A stretch of DNA of 64,000 nt from Chrysoperla carnea. Lineage: Eukaryota > Arthropoda > Insecta > Neuroptera > Chrysopidae. Both the position numbers and the translations under genes were made by a program. How positions within the stretch are numbered: the first letter of the stretch is position 1; the number at the start of each line of letters is the position of its first letter. Under the pieces are notes generated by a model, which saw only the letters and a list, made by a program, of their open reading frames with translations, was not told where the DNA came from and ran no database searches. Shown one piece after another: positions 34,075 to 44,664 of the stretch. Location of the stretch: NCBI RefSeq assembly GCF_905475395.1, contig NC_058338.1, forward strand, positions 8,198,935 through 8,262,934, written 5' to 3'.

Positions 34075-35095
34075 TGTCTTTAAAATTGCATACCTTTTTT
34101 TGTTTTTTAGGTTAATGATTAAATTCGTATTAAAGTGAATCTGTTTTTTAAGATTTATGTTAATTATTTAATATTGCGTGAAGTATTTACTTTTTTAATT
34201 TATAAATTTATAACGTTTTATATAATTTATTTTAATTTATATACACTAATTAACTGTATACATTGATCGAATCGAAGTATTTTTAAATACCCACTAATTA
34301 ATGTTTATTATTTAATTCGTAATGTAGGTATGTAATCTGGAGAAAGTCATCCCTTTTAAGGAAGTGCACAAATAATTGGTTTTTTTTCTAATTGTATCAA
34401 GAAAAAAAAAATTGAATGAAGGAAAAGTTTTTAACGAACTGTGTATTTAAAATAAGAAAAATACTTTGGAATATGAATAAATAAAATACATAAATAATAC
34501 ATTAATATCGATTTAGAAAATATTTCTAACGATTTGGGATTTTCCTTGACCTAAGAGAGTCCGGTTCCTAACTTTGATCATGAAAATACGAAATTTTTCG
34601 TTATTTGTCTTGGTTATCGAAATATCGAAAGCTAAATAATTAAACAAAATTTTCAATTTTCGATATTTTAAAAATTACTCCACGTATCGAAAAATTTTAA
34701 TGATAATCATTATGTTAATCATTTACAGTGGAAAAAAAAGCATTAATCATGTGAAATCTGTAAAAAAAACTTTTCGTATAAGAGATTAACTACAACATAA
34801 ATGTAGTAAAAAAACCGAGGAAAACCTGATATTTGTAATAGAACATTTTATAATAGAAGCCAAAAATTCTTAATAAATAGGGTCTATATGAATAGTTATT
34901 ACTACACTGTATCCGAATGACTTAATGTGTTTCGGTTTAGAAGCATGTGTTTTCGGTTTATACTTATTCGGTTTTCTCACTCAAATCTCGGATAAGTATA
35001 AACTTTAATTTTTTTTAAAATGAATTTATTAATATGATTTTTTGCAAATCAATTAAATTAATTTGAATACGCATTTATTTTGGAATAAGTTAAAT
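34075..35095. other. AT-rich sequence, nothing recognised
   Basis: No family or gene motif seen before the tRNA-like modules. Confidence 0.55.
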
Positions 35096-35096
35096 T

Positions 35097-35260
35097 TATT
35101 TATTCATTAGGTTAATATAATTTTCTCACTGATATTGCTTGTGTAAATTGTACGATATATATCGGGTCATATGGCGAAGTGGTGAGCGAGTCCGACTCGT
35201 AGTACTAAGATCGTGGGTTCGACACCCACTAAGGTAAAAATTTTTTTTTTTCCCTACGTT
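35097..35260 (+). repeat. tRNA-like module M1 (SINE-type head) with leader
   Basis: Leader with TTCATTAGGTT (CATTAGGT at 35105), then 67 bp later an A-box-like TGGCGAAGTGG (35172-35182) and a B-box-like GGTTCGACACC (35216-35226), followed by a run of T at about 35241. The acceptor ends do not pair, so this is not a real tRNA gene. Similar modules are M2 and M3. Confidence 0.6.
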
Positions 35261-35307
35261 ATTAATTTAAGTTTGTGTAACAATCCCACAGGTGTTTTAG
35301 TCACTCA

Positions 35308-35530
35308 AAGTTTTTCATTAGGTTTGTACAGCTTTATCACCGATAATGTCTCTTGATATTGTTTCATCATATAAGAGGTGTCGCAGCTCAGTGTTAAGCG
35401 CATGCGACTCGTAGATCGAAGGTCTATGGTTCAAAGCTCGGGCAAATAAAAATTTTAAATTTTTTCTCTACATTTCATGTTCTGATTTATTCAAATTAAT
35501 TTCATTAATTTAAATGCGTGTTAAATTTCC
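35308..35530 (+). repeat. tRNA-like module M2
   Basis: Same leader (CATTAGGT at 35316, then TTTATCACCGAT) and, 65 bp on, TCGCAGCTCAGTG at 35381 (A-box-like) with ATGGTTCAAAGC near 35426 (degenerate B box). Followed by an AT-rich tail shared with M1 and M3. Confidence 0.6.
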
Positions 35531-35624
35531 GCGCTTTTTTCGGGTGTGGTCAATCAAAATTATTCATTAGGTCAGTTGTGTTTCATCGTTCATAGTGGAC
35601 AGTTGGTTACATTTGTGCTTTGTG

Positions 35625-35710
35625 TTTCACCTTCATTTGACTTCCAAACGTCAAATTTCATTTTCGAATTTGTTTCTGAGTAAGTTTTTGTTTTAATTTA
35701 CATTTTTCTA
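35625..35710. repeat. Repeat N1, paired with 37718-37795
   Basis: CCTTCATTTGACTTCCAAA then TTTCATTTTCG and GTTTCT.AGTAAGTTT recurs at 37723-37782. With M2/M3 it shows a longer direct duplication of the order tRNA-like module then N. Confidence 0.6.
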
Positions 35711-36114
35711 ATTCTTTTTTTGTACATTCTAAAATTCTATATTATATTTAATTTGTTTCACATTTTGTCCAAATACTTTTTTACAGTAAACTTTTAATAT
35801 TAATTAAAAAAAATTATGTTTGAATCATTTGTTTATTTTTTCCAATTGAAATCACATTCTAGAATTAGTTGTTTTATTATTAGTGATTGACTACAAGTAT
35901 TTTTATTTGATTTCAAAATTTTTCGAGCTTGCGTTTATTCCCAAGAGATTCAATCTCATTTATACAAAATTTATTTATAATAAATATAACAAAATGAATA
36001 TGTACTATGGTTCGATAAAATTTTTTGACGTTAGTGTTATTTTAGATGTAGAGTTTACTAATAAACACACAGTTTTAATATTAATAATTATAATTTTTAT
36101 TTAAAGACGTTCAT
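35711..36114. other. AT-rich sequence, nothing recognised
   Basis: A chance reading 35883-36104; no motif. Confidence 0.5.
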
Positions 36115-36530
36115 TCATCAACCTGTTTTGCTATGTGCGTTTATATGGAAACAGTATTTAAATTTGAAATAATTTTGAAATTTTATTAAAATTTTTAATA
36201 ATTACTAACTGATAAAAGTTTCAAGTATAGTTATCGATATAATTTTTGAGAAATATCGATTTATATTTTCCATTTAAACCTATGTTAAAGATTAATTTTT
36301 GTCACTTTTTGAATTTAAAATTTAACATTAATTACGTTTCGATTAATTTATATAATTGTATATCTTTTCTTTCTTAAATCATTCAAAATCATTTAAACTT
36401 TTTTATCATCATAATTATTTTTATTTGTCTACTTACAAGTCTCATGAATGTACGTCCTTAAATGAATAACTAAATAACTCACTTGAACATTCATAATATT
36501 AATGAAATGTTTTAATATTATTGTTTTAAT
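36115..36530. repeat. Direct repeat R1 of a ~430-bp pair flanking copia debris
   Basis: Begins AACCTGTTTTGCTATGTGCG; a diverged second copy (R2) starts at 36784 with AACCTGTTTTGCTACGTGCG. Both share ATCGATATAATTTT, the ATCATTTAAACT segment and a final ATGTTTTAATATTAT..GTT. Confidence 0.65.
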
Positions 36531-36612
36531 CAACAACTCCGTTACTAAATATCGAAAAAAATTCTATCAAAATAATAAATAAAACTAAATTTGTATTCAA
36601 TTGATTTCAACA
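36480..36612 (-). repeat. Probable partial copia LTR next to the reverse-strand pol remnant
   Basis: On the reverse strand the sequence begins TGTTGAAATC immediately after a purine-rich tract and pol stop, as a copia 3' LTR should. The far end (expected ...CA) could not be fixed, and no partner LTR was found in the window. Confidence 0.45.
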
Positions 36613-36623
36613 CTCCGCTCAAT

Positions 36624-36785
36624 TCAAACAAAACAGATTCCTATGGACTTAGCAAATTTGTGAAATTTTTGATTTGATAAACCTTTGGTACAAATATCAG
36701 CCAGTTCATTTTTTGTAGGTATATAATCAATTTTTTTTTAAATTCTGATCGAATGAAATGTAATTTAAGTTCACGTACATGCGTG
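36624..36785 (-). pseudogene. Ty1/copia pol fragment, RNase H C-terminus, reverse strand
   Basis: Reverse-strand translation reads THVRELKLHFIRSEF, then IDYIPTKNELADICTKGLS, ending IGICFV and TGA. This is the classic C-terminal RNase H stretch of copia polyproteins (HIDIRYHFIR..., YIPTE.QLADI.TK). Just after the stop, on the reverse strand, GAGCGGAG (a short polypurine tract) meets TGTTGAAATC, the expected start of a 3' LTR at 36612. The rest of pol is missing. Confidence 0.83.
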
Positions 36786-37240
36786 AACCTGTTTTGCTAC
36801 GTGCGTTCATAGGAAACCAGTATGTAAATTTTAAAGAATTTTAAATTAATAGAAATTTATTAATTTAAATAAATAAATAATACTTATTACCTGGTAAAAG
36901 CTTGTAAAAAAAGTATTGGTATCGATATAATTTTAGAAAAATATCGTATTTATATTTTCCATTTAGTCCCATATTAAATCTTACTTTTAGTCAATTTTTT
37001 AAACTTAAAATTCAATGAAAATAATTCGATAACAGGTTTTTTTTCTTGTCTTAAATCATAGAAAATCATTTAAACTATCGCATTACCATATTGTTTTTTA
37101 TTTCTCTACTATTATCGTTGACGCATGTACGCCCTTCAATTATTTGGAAATAATATATTTTGAAAATCTAAAAAACAGAATATTGTTGCATTAGCTAGCT
37201 GCGGTTTGTAAAATGAATGTTTTAATATTATCGTTAAACC
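36784..37240. repeat. Direct repeat R2, partner of 36115-36530
   Basis: Diverged copy of R1. It is followed directly by the forward copia fragment, whereas R1 is followed by the reverse LTR/pol fragment. Confidence 0.65.
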
Positions 37241-37241
37241 A

Positions 37242-37406
37242 GTAATTTTTGAGGATAATCAATCAAGTATTCAATAAGTTAAGAATTGGGAAAGTAAAAG
37301 AAGTAAACATATTGGCATTAAATACCATTTCATTCGATCAGAATTAAAAAAAGATAATTTAAAAATTGAACATATACCTACAGAGAATCAATTGGCTGAT
37401 ATTTGT
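37242..37406 (+). pseudogene. Ty1/copia pol fragment, RNase H region, forward strand, internal stop
   Basis: Reads VIFEDNQSSIQ, a TAA stop at 37275-37277, then VKNWESKRSKHIGIKYHFIR and IEHIPTENQLADICT, after which similarity ends. EDNQS holds the RNase H active-site Asp of copia elements. It overlaps in content with the reverse-strand fragment at 36.6 kb but extends further upstream, so the two are separate copies in opposite orientation. Confidence 0.85.
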
Positions 37407-37462
37407 ACATACACTAATAATAAAATTATTTTTAATTATTTTAATTATTTATCACTAAAATA

Positions 37463-37690
37463 TATTTATTCATTAGGTTGGTCCAGTTTTACCACCGATT
37501 ATGGCCGTTTAAATTGTAACAAGCATCAAGTCGTGTGGCAGAGAGTATAGCGAGTCCTACTCCTCTTACACAGGTATGGAGTTCAAAATCCAGGTAAGTA
37601 AAATTTTTATTTTTATTTTCTAAATCTCATGTGATAATTTATTCTTAGTAATATAATTAATTTGAGTGTGTGTTTTACTATTCACTATGA
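37463..37690 (+). repeat. tRNA-like module M3
   Basis: Leader with CATTAGGT at 37471 and TTTTACCACCGAT; GTGTGGCAGAGAG at 37534 and GGAGTTCAAAATCC at 37578 are degenerate A- and B-box positions. Lies 2.1 kb from M2; both are followed by the N repeat. Confidence 0.55.
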
Positions 37691-37717
37691 ATAGCTTATT
37701 TATTTGACATTTATCTA

Positions 37718-37795
37718 TTCCCTTCATTTGAATTCCAAATCTTAAATTTCATTTTCGGGTTTGTTTCTAAGTAAGTTTATGTTAATAAAGGTAAA
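37718..37795. repeat. Repeat N2, paired with N1
   Basis: CCTTCATTTGAATTCCAAA then TTTCATTTTCGGG and GTTTCTAAGTAAGTTTATG. Directly precedes the structured-block array. Confidence 0.6.
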
Positions 37796-37932
37796 TTAAG
37801 ATTAAATGAGCCATCTTTAATTGTTTATGCATAAATATTATTGCAAATTAAGCAATTTTTAACTTTTATGCCCAGAGATATTTTTGTTTTTTTTTTTCAA
37901 TTTATTTTACTCTAAATATCAGTTCATTAATT

Positions 37933-38311
37933 TAAATTTGTAAAATCGGTCTGCCCTATATCCTGAGAAGCGACGTTGACTAACTAAGGTTAGTATGATG
38001 TTTCTCAGGAAAAACTCGTTCGATTTGTTGCATGTGTTATAACACTATGAGAAATTGTGTAGTCAAAAATCAATTTTTTCTCGTTATGTCTGTCTAAAAG
38101 CTAAGCGCCTCGATAGGGGATTATGTATCAACTCATGATGACGGTGAGACGGGACATGCAAAAAAGCGCAGTCATCACTTAAAGTGAGTTAGGTATATCT
38201 AGACAGATAATGTACGGAAAAATGATCTTGATTGCATGGATTTTTCGCCTGTGTTATAGCCTGTGATATATTGGATTGGTTTCATTCTGGGGTAAGTCAA
38301 TTTATAACTGG
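37933..38311 (+). repeat. Structured non-coding block, copy a
   Basis: About 375 bp, first of four near-identical blocks. Closed in all six frames by stops, so not a protein exon. Nested inverted repeats: TCCTGAGAA with TTCTCAGGA; the palindrome GTGTTATAACAC; TCTGTCTA with TAGACAGA enclosing AACTCATGATGAC with GTCATCA...TGAGTT, the latter interrupted by a small hairpin CACTTAAAGTG. Function unknown; a structured RNA or a mobile element are both possible. Confidence 0.7.
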
Positions 38312-38375
38312 GTTGAAAAATTGCCTAATTTTTCTTTTTAAATTTTTTTTATTTTCTTTTTTAAATATATTATTT

Positions 38376-38756
38376 TAAATTTGTAAATTCGGTCTGCCCT
38401 AAATTCTGAGAAGCGACGTTGACTAACTAAGGTTAGTATGATGTTTCTCAGGAAAAACTCGTTCGATTTGTTGCATGTGTTACAACACTATGACAAATTG
38501 TGTAGTCAAAAATCAATTTTTTCTCGTTATGTCTGTCTAAAAGCTAAGCGCCTCGATAGGGGATTATGTATCAACTCATGATGACGGTGAGACGGGACAT
38601 GCAAAAAAGCGCAGTCATCACTTAAAGTGAGTTAGGTATATCTAGACAGATAATGTACGGAAAAAATGATCTTGATTACATGGATTTTTCGCCTGTGTTA
38701 TAGCCTGTGATATTTTGGATTGGTTTCATTCTGGGGTAAGTCTACTTATAACTAGG
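38376..38756 (+). repeat. Structured non-coding block, copy b
   Basis: About 98% like copy a by eye. The first stem changes to TTCTGAGAA, which in RNA replaces a C-G pair by a G-U wobble. The palindrome becomes GTGTTACAACAC. Begins 443 bp after copy a; similarity between a and b stops soon outside the block. Confidence 0.7.
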
Positions 38757-39106
38757 TTGATATGGTTAATTCAAATGGACCTTCAGAAATATTTATGCAT
38801 AAAGGTTATTGTAAATTAAGCAATTTTTATTTATTCCTTTTCTTTTTAAAATAATTGAATTTTTTTCCAGAGATATTTATGCTTTTTCATCTCCGACATT
38901 GTCATTTGTATAATTCTGTGTTTGTGACTTGTAAAATTCATATCCTATCCTAGAATTACCTTTTTTTTATCATATCCTATCCTAGAACTTTCTTTAATTG
39001 TTTATGCATAAATATTATTGCAAATTAAGCAATTTTTAACTTTTATGCCCAAAGATATTTTTGGTTTTTTTCAATTTATTTTACTCTAAATATCAGTTCA
39101 TTAATT

Positions 39107-39485
39107 TAAATTTGTAAAATCGGTCTGCCCTATATCCTGAGAAGCGACGTTGACTAACTAAGGTTAGTATGATGTTTCTCAGGAAAAACTCGTTCGATTT
39201 GTTGCATGTGTTATAACACTATGAGAAATTGTGTAGTCAAAAATCAATTTTTTCTCGTTATGTCTGTCTAAAAGCTAAGCGCCTCGATAGGGGATTATGT
39301 ATCAACTCATGATGACGGTGAGACGGGACATGCAAAAAAGCGCAGTCATCACTAAAAGTGAGTTAGGTATATCTAGACAGATAATGTACGGAAAAAATGA
39401 TCTTGATTGCATGGATTTTTCGCCTGTGTTATAGCCTGTGATATATTGGATTGGTTTCATTCTGGGGTAAGTCAATTTATAACTG
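39107..39485 (+). repeat. Structured non-coding block, copy a'
   Basis: Copy of a at a shift of 1174 bp, flanks included. CACTTAAAGTG becomes CACTAAAAGTG, a change in the loop only. Confidence 0.7.
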
Positions 39486-39550
39486 GGTTGAAAAATTGCC
39501 TAATTTTTCTTTTTAAATTTTTTTTATTTTCTTTTTTAAATATATTATTT

Positions 39551-39931
39551 TAAATTTGTAAATTCGGTCTGCCCTAAATTCTGAGAAGCGACGTTGACTA
39601 ACTAAGGTTAGTATGATGTTTCTCAGGAAAAACTCGTTCGATTTGTTGCATGTGTTACAACACTATGACAAATTGTGTAGTCAAAAATCAATTTTTTCTC
39701 GTTATGTCTGTCTAAAAGCTAAGCGCCTCGATAGGGGATTATGTATCAACTCATGATGACGGTGAGACGGGACATGCAAAAAAGCGCAGTCATCACTTAA
39801 AGTGAGTTAGGTATATCTAGACAGATAATGTACGGAAAAAATGATCTTGATTACATGGATTTTTCTCCTGTGTTATAGCCTGTGATATTTTGGATTGGTT
39901 TCATTCTGGGGTAAGTCTACTTATAACTAGG
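39551..39931 (+). repeat. Structured non-coding block, copy b'
   Basis: Copy of b at a shift of 1175 bp, flanks included. Carries TTTTTCTCCTG where the others have TTTTTCGCCTG. Confidence 0.7.
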
Positions 39932-40182
39932 TTGATATGGTTAATTCAAATGGACCTTCAGAAATATTTATGCATAAAGGTTATTGTAAATTAAGCAATT
40001 TTTATTTATTCCTTTTCTTTTTAAAATAATTGAATTTTTTTCCAGGGATATTTATGTTTTTTTTTTATCTCTTTCTTATATTTTAGGAATACCTGTCCTG
40101 TAATTATATTAAGTGATGTCAAATTTAGGCTGATAGTATTTGGGGATTGTGAATTTTTTTTTTTAGGAATTGCGATAATGTT

Positions 40183-40219
40183 ATCCAATTTGTCATGTTC
40201 CGGTCACGACAAATTGGAT
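40183..40219. repeat. Perfect 12-bp stem hairpin
   Basis: ATCCAATTTGTC (40183-40194) and GACAAATTGGAT (40208-40219) with a 13-nt loop; ATAAT and ATTAT extend the pairing outside a small bulge. Could be a transcribed hairpin or part of a MITE; nothing decides. Confidence 0.6.
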
Positions 40220-40224
40220 GATTA

Positions 40225-41930
40225 TTTATCTTTTTCTTCTGTTTAAATGTAACCGGATGCACTTAAATAGAAGGAAAAGATCGTGGATTAGGCCTATAGG
40301 GGATACCACGTAAAAAAAAACGCGCTGATGTATCCTACCTCAATGGTAGTGTGGAAACGGATACAAATTTCTTTTATAATGATTTTCTTTTACAGTGAGA
40401 ATTTTGGGTTACAAATGACAATCTTGGCTAAAAATGCAACGATCTGCCAAAATTTCAAGTATATCCATCGAATATAAATAATATCAACAAACATTTAAAC
40501 AAACAACAGACTTAACAGCACACGTGAGTATTTGTTTTATGTTTCTTGTAAATAAGTCATCCAAAACAACATTTATCCAACTCAACAAGATTCAATGGTT
40601 TTCGTGATTCAATATTTTGTTTCATATAAATTATATTTGAAGGTATCATAAAGTTTCAATGCCGGAAAATATAAAATTTGTAATAAAATTTGTGCTTTTT
40701 ATTTCTTTATAAATTAATAATTTATTAATTGATCACTATCAAATAAATATTGGCTTAGGATATCGATTCTAAGTGCTGTTAAATTAGTTGCAAATATTAT
40801 TTTATTATTTTAACATTTGGACAACTTTTGCTTAAGCATTTTTCTGTATCTTGCGTTTTTTTTTCTTTCGATTCAATGCAGCAATGATATATTTTTCGTA
40901 TTTCGTCGTATTTCCTCCGAAATCTTACAATTTTCGAAAGAATATTTTCAACCAATTTCCTAATTTAATGTGTTATGCTATCTCTTACATTTTAGGATTA
41001 AAATTGATTAATAAAGCAACCCCAAAAAATAGCTTCAATCTGAACGAACTATTTTAGCCATAATAGATTAAAATATTCTACCCTGTATATCCAGAATTCA
41101 TGTTCCCAGAACATTTTTCCCAACTAGATTAATCAGTCCCTATATGCGTAAAATAGTATAAAATGCGAAATAAAAAACCTTATTTGTATCTTCGATTGTC
41201 AAGAAAGAAACAAGCTTTAAACTTTTTATTATTTTTTTATTTAAAATTTGCACTGAATTCTTAAGATCGTGTTAAATCGATCTTTACCGATGTCATTCAC
41301 AGGTAATTACAGTAAAATTGCGTTATAAAATACTTGATATTAAATAAAATGACTTGCAGAGTTGCAGTACATGTAATAAATAAAGGGCATTATTTAATAC
41401 TTGAAACAAAATATGTAATTATGAATATCATGAATTTATAAATAGGAGCCGAGTCGAGCTGAGCCGGCATCAACCAAAATTATTTACTTTCACTCATAGC
41501 ACGTCGATCTACCACCGTTGGCATTGTGCATGACTGTTCTACGGGGCAGAGGCATACTGGCGGTGTAATACGTATTGTTTTCAACAGTTAAACAATTTTT
41601 TAATTTTATTACAAGATAATTACTTTAATCTGATTACTAGACTCTTTTTTTTTTATTTGTTTTCTTTCAAATTCAGTTTCTTTGTCGATATGTCCTAGAT
41701 ATCTTTCTTATTTATTCCAAATATTTTGATACTTTGATTTTTATCTTAATTAAATTTTTCTTGTGTAATTCAATGGCACGCCTCACATAGTTCAAGTATC
41801 TTACAAAAGTGATTCAAGACTCAAACAGACTTAATACTCTTTCTATTTTTTATCAGGGTAAGCTTTCATTTGGGAAAGTGGGATCTTAGATTAAAGCAAT
41901 TCTGGGTAAAATGTAAACGCAATTGGCAAC
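40225..41930. other. No gene recognised
   Basis: A slightly GC-richer patch at about 41448-41575 (GAGCCGAGTCGAGCTGAGCC, GGGGCAGAGGCATACTGGCG) could be mobile-element debris; nothing else seen. Confidence 0.45.
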
Positions 41931-41931
41931 T

Positions 41932-41986
41932 GTCTATGCATGGTATTTCAACAATTAACTCAGCCAATTGTTTGTTTTCACTTGTT
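41932..41986 (+). repeat. Family A terminal fragment
   Basis: CTATGCATGGTATTTCAACA ATTAACTCAGCCAATTG to CACTTGTTT. Confidence 0.65.
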
Positions 41987-42414
41987 TATTTATATGTTAT
42001 AAATTTTAGACAGAGTCTAATAATTACATTTCATAAATATGTCGATATATACGAATGTACTATATATAGTATACATGTTTATAAATTTCTCATACACATG
42101 GATTACAACATTAATCAATAATTGTTTCTAGTGCGATGAATTGATGTTCTGTTGATAAAAACCGACAGCAAATTGTTTAGTGTCTACAATATATCCGTCA
42201 TATATACAACGAAATATTTAAACATTGGTTTGTTTAAACCTCTAAATATGGGAAAGTTCTAGGAAACAATTTTTTGTGGATATAACTATGGCACTATCGA
42301 TGTGAACGCCGTACTGAAAATTTCATAGGCTGTTGCCACCAAAATATCCTCAACAGAAGACTATACACAAATTTGAAGGAGAGGCGTTATCCTATCTTCT
42401 AAGGCTTAGACCCT

Positions 42415-42812
42415 ACTTCTTTACCTATATAATATAAATGAGAAAGTAAGGATGTTTGTTTGTTTGTATGTTTATTACGCTTTCACGCAAAAACTCGAAA
42501 GAAATTAAACAATAATATAGCTCATACATCACAATAACACATGAACTATAATTTATAAAAATAATTTTAAAAAAAATTAGCAAAATTAAATTTAATTTAA
42601 CATTTAAACATAGAAAATGTGAAAATTCATTTCAAAATGGCTTTTCTGATATACTCCATAAATTATGACTATTTTATGTAAAAAAAAATTAAAACTGTAC
42701 ATATATTTATCTGGGGGGTAAGTGAGAGCAGGGGAGGTGAAGGATATAACGCGGTGATCTGAATCTATTTTTACTTTTATATCCAGCCAAGCGGGCGAGT
42801 ACCAAGCCGGTA
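42415..42812 (-). mobile_element. Family D element, reverse, near full length
   Basis: From AATGAGAAAGTAAGGATGTT to TATATCCAGCCAAGCGGGCG AGTACC; middle CTCATACATCACAATAACAC ATGAACTATAA matches 1680-1710 inverted. Confidence 0.65.
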
Positions 42813-42814
42813 CT

Positions 42815-43460
42815 TTTATAAAAAATTTAAACGGAAGGAGTTTTCATACGAAACCACTTAACTTTAACCAATTTTTTTTTTACTTAAGTTTTTTTGTGAA
42901 ATTTAAAATATAGTAGCAAAGAATATATTCAGCAGAAATAATTCTCAATGCGCATGTAGATCTAAGTAATCCATGCTTTCGAGTTAAAGAGAAAAATGAC
43001 TTTGATAATAAATAAAACAGACCTACTCCTTGTATATGTAAATTGACTAAACTAAAAATTTTCAAATCTTTTTGTATATATGTGTTAGTTTTGTTTCAAG
43101 CATAACCATTTACAGCGAAACTGAGATATATTTTGGTAGCAACTAAAATGTTACAATATTCCAACTAGAAATTTTCCCCAGTTATATATTCAGACCCTGT
43201 TCCGGACCTAGGAAATCAAGAGCACATGTTAAATACATGGTAAGAAATGCATGACGTTTACTATAATCCTGGTACAGATACTATATTATCTTTGTAAGTA
43301 TAAGTAATATTCCGGGATTGAATAGGGAAATCAACCAGAATTATTGTGGGTATCGCCAATCAGTATGGATCTGACGCCCATACTGAATTGACTCGTCCGC
43401 CATAACTATCGCTAATGTTACTATTCCCTCAATAGATTACATAGTATGGCGTTAATACCG
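42815..43460. other. No gene recognised
   Basis: AT-rich, without repeat family or coding motif. Confidence 0.5.
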
Positions 43461-43463
43461 GTT

Positions 43464-44661
43464 CGTTGTGTCCGTAGTCAGTAGGGACAATAAAATCAAT
43501 GCCAGCGCTTCCAGTGAATAATTTTGGCGTTAAAGGAGGCTGTTATAGCTAATTTGCAATTCTTTACATGTTAATGTTATAGAAAATGTCAAATTAACAT
43601 TATTAAAAACACTAATTAATTAAACTTAATGCATTAAAAGTTATGAAGATAAGAAATCAAATTGCACAAATATTATTTTTCAAATGTAAATTATCATCAT
43701 TATTTATTTAAATTTGTGAGACAATTATATTAAATTTTCAATGTAAGTCATAAATGCAATCCATACAATTATATATGCATCCATACAATTCTATAATTAA
43801 AGTAGTGTATCGTTACCATAGAAACGCCTTCCATAAAACTCACGCACGGTGCGAATAACCTGTTTTAAACCGATTCAATGTATCATTTCGCAATATTTTG
43901 TATGTACGTTCAAAGAGGTTACACTGTATTGAGTATAATATTTTTATATGCAAAATATGTTGTTATTATAAATTAATATGACAACAACAAAAAATTTAAA
44001 AAATGAAATTTGATTTCATGACAGAAGAATAAAAAAACAAAAAACAAATGGTTGTGATTTTTTAATTTAGTTTTGATAAACAAAAATTTAATCACTTCTT
44101 AATTACTTTATATGTGCTTGTTATGGCACAGTGAAAATAAACAGGGTGGAGTTGCCAATCTCAAAATGATTTTTATTACGTGTTAATTATGACTAGAGTA
44201 AGAGTGCCATAAAGAGAAATCTATCCTTATTTGGGGAGTGCACCCATATATCGGATACTTTTTTCATATCTTTTCGCACCGTGTGTGAGTTTTATTGAGT
44301 TTCCATGGTAACGATACACTACTTTAATTATAGAATTCTATGCATGCTTATATAATAGTATGGATTGCATTTATGACTTACATTGAAAATGTAATATTAT
44401 TGTCTCACAAATTTAAATAAATAATTATGATAATTTACATTTGAAAAATAATATTTGTGCAATTTGATTTCTTATTTTCACAATTTTTAATGCATTAAGT
44501 TTAATTAATTAGTGTTTTATCAATAATTTTAATTTGACATTTTCTATAATATTAACATGTAAAGAATTGCAAATTAGTCATAACAGCCTCCTTTATCGCC
44601 AAAATTCACTGGAAGCGCTGGCATCGAGTTTATTGTCTCTACTATGACTACGCACACAACG
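43464..44661. mobile_element. Palindromic element of ~1.2 kb
   Basis: Arms 43464-43855 and 44273-44661 are inverted copies with scattered differences: CGTTGTGTCCGTAGTC against GACTACGCACACAACG at the outside, CACGCACGGTGCGAA against TTCGCACCGTGTGTG at the inside, with GCCAGCGCTTCCAGTGAA and ACATGTTAATGTTATAGAAA between. Loop of about 417 bp without ORF. No clear target duplication. Confidence 0.78.
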
Positions 44662-44664
44662 TAT

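Larger units (their letters stand above)
37815..40060. repeat. Tandem duplication of a ~1.17-kb segment, each with two blocks
   Basis: The unit holds a flank starting AATTGTTTATGCATAAATA (37819 and 38996), block a, a spacer, block b and a tail starting GGACCTTCAGAAATATTTAT. Second unit begins near 38990. Identity is very high over the whole unit, so the duplication is recent; a/b within each unit is an older duplication. Confidence 0.85.

Noticed and set aside
35168..35245. A genuine tRNA gene
   Set aside because: A- and B-box motifs are good, but the acceptor ends do not pair and the anticodon arm is not credible; repeated in diverged modules.
37933..38311. U1-U6, U3, 7SK, SRP, RNase P or MRP RNA
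   Set aside because: None of their hallmark motifs, as remembered, is present.
37933..39931. A CRISPR-like or protein-exon array
   Set aside because: Units are ~375 bp without spacers of CRISPR size, and every frame has stops; not a coding exon.
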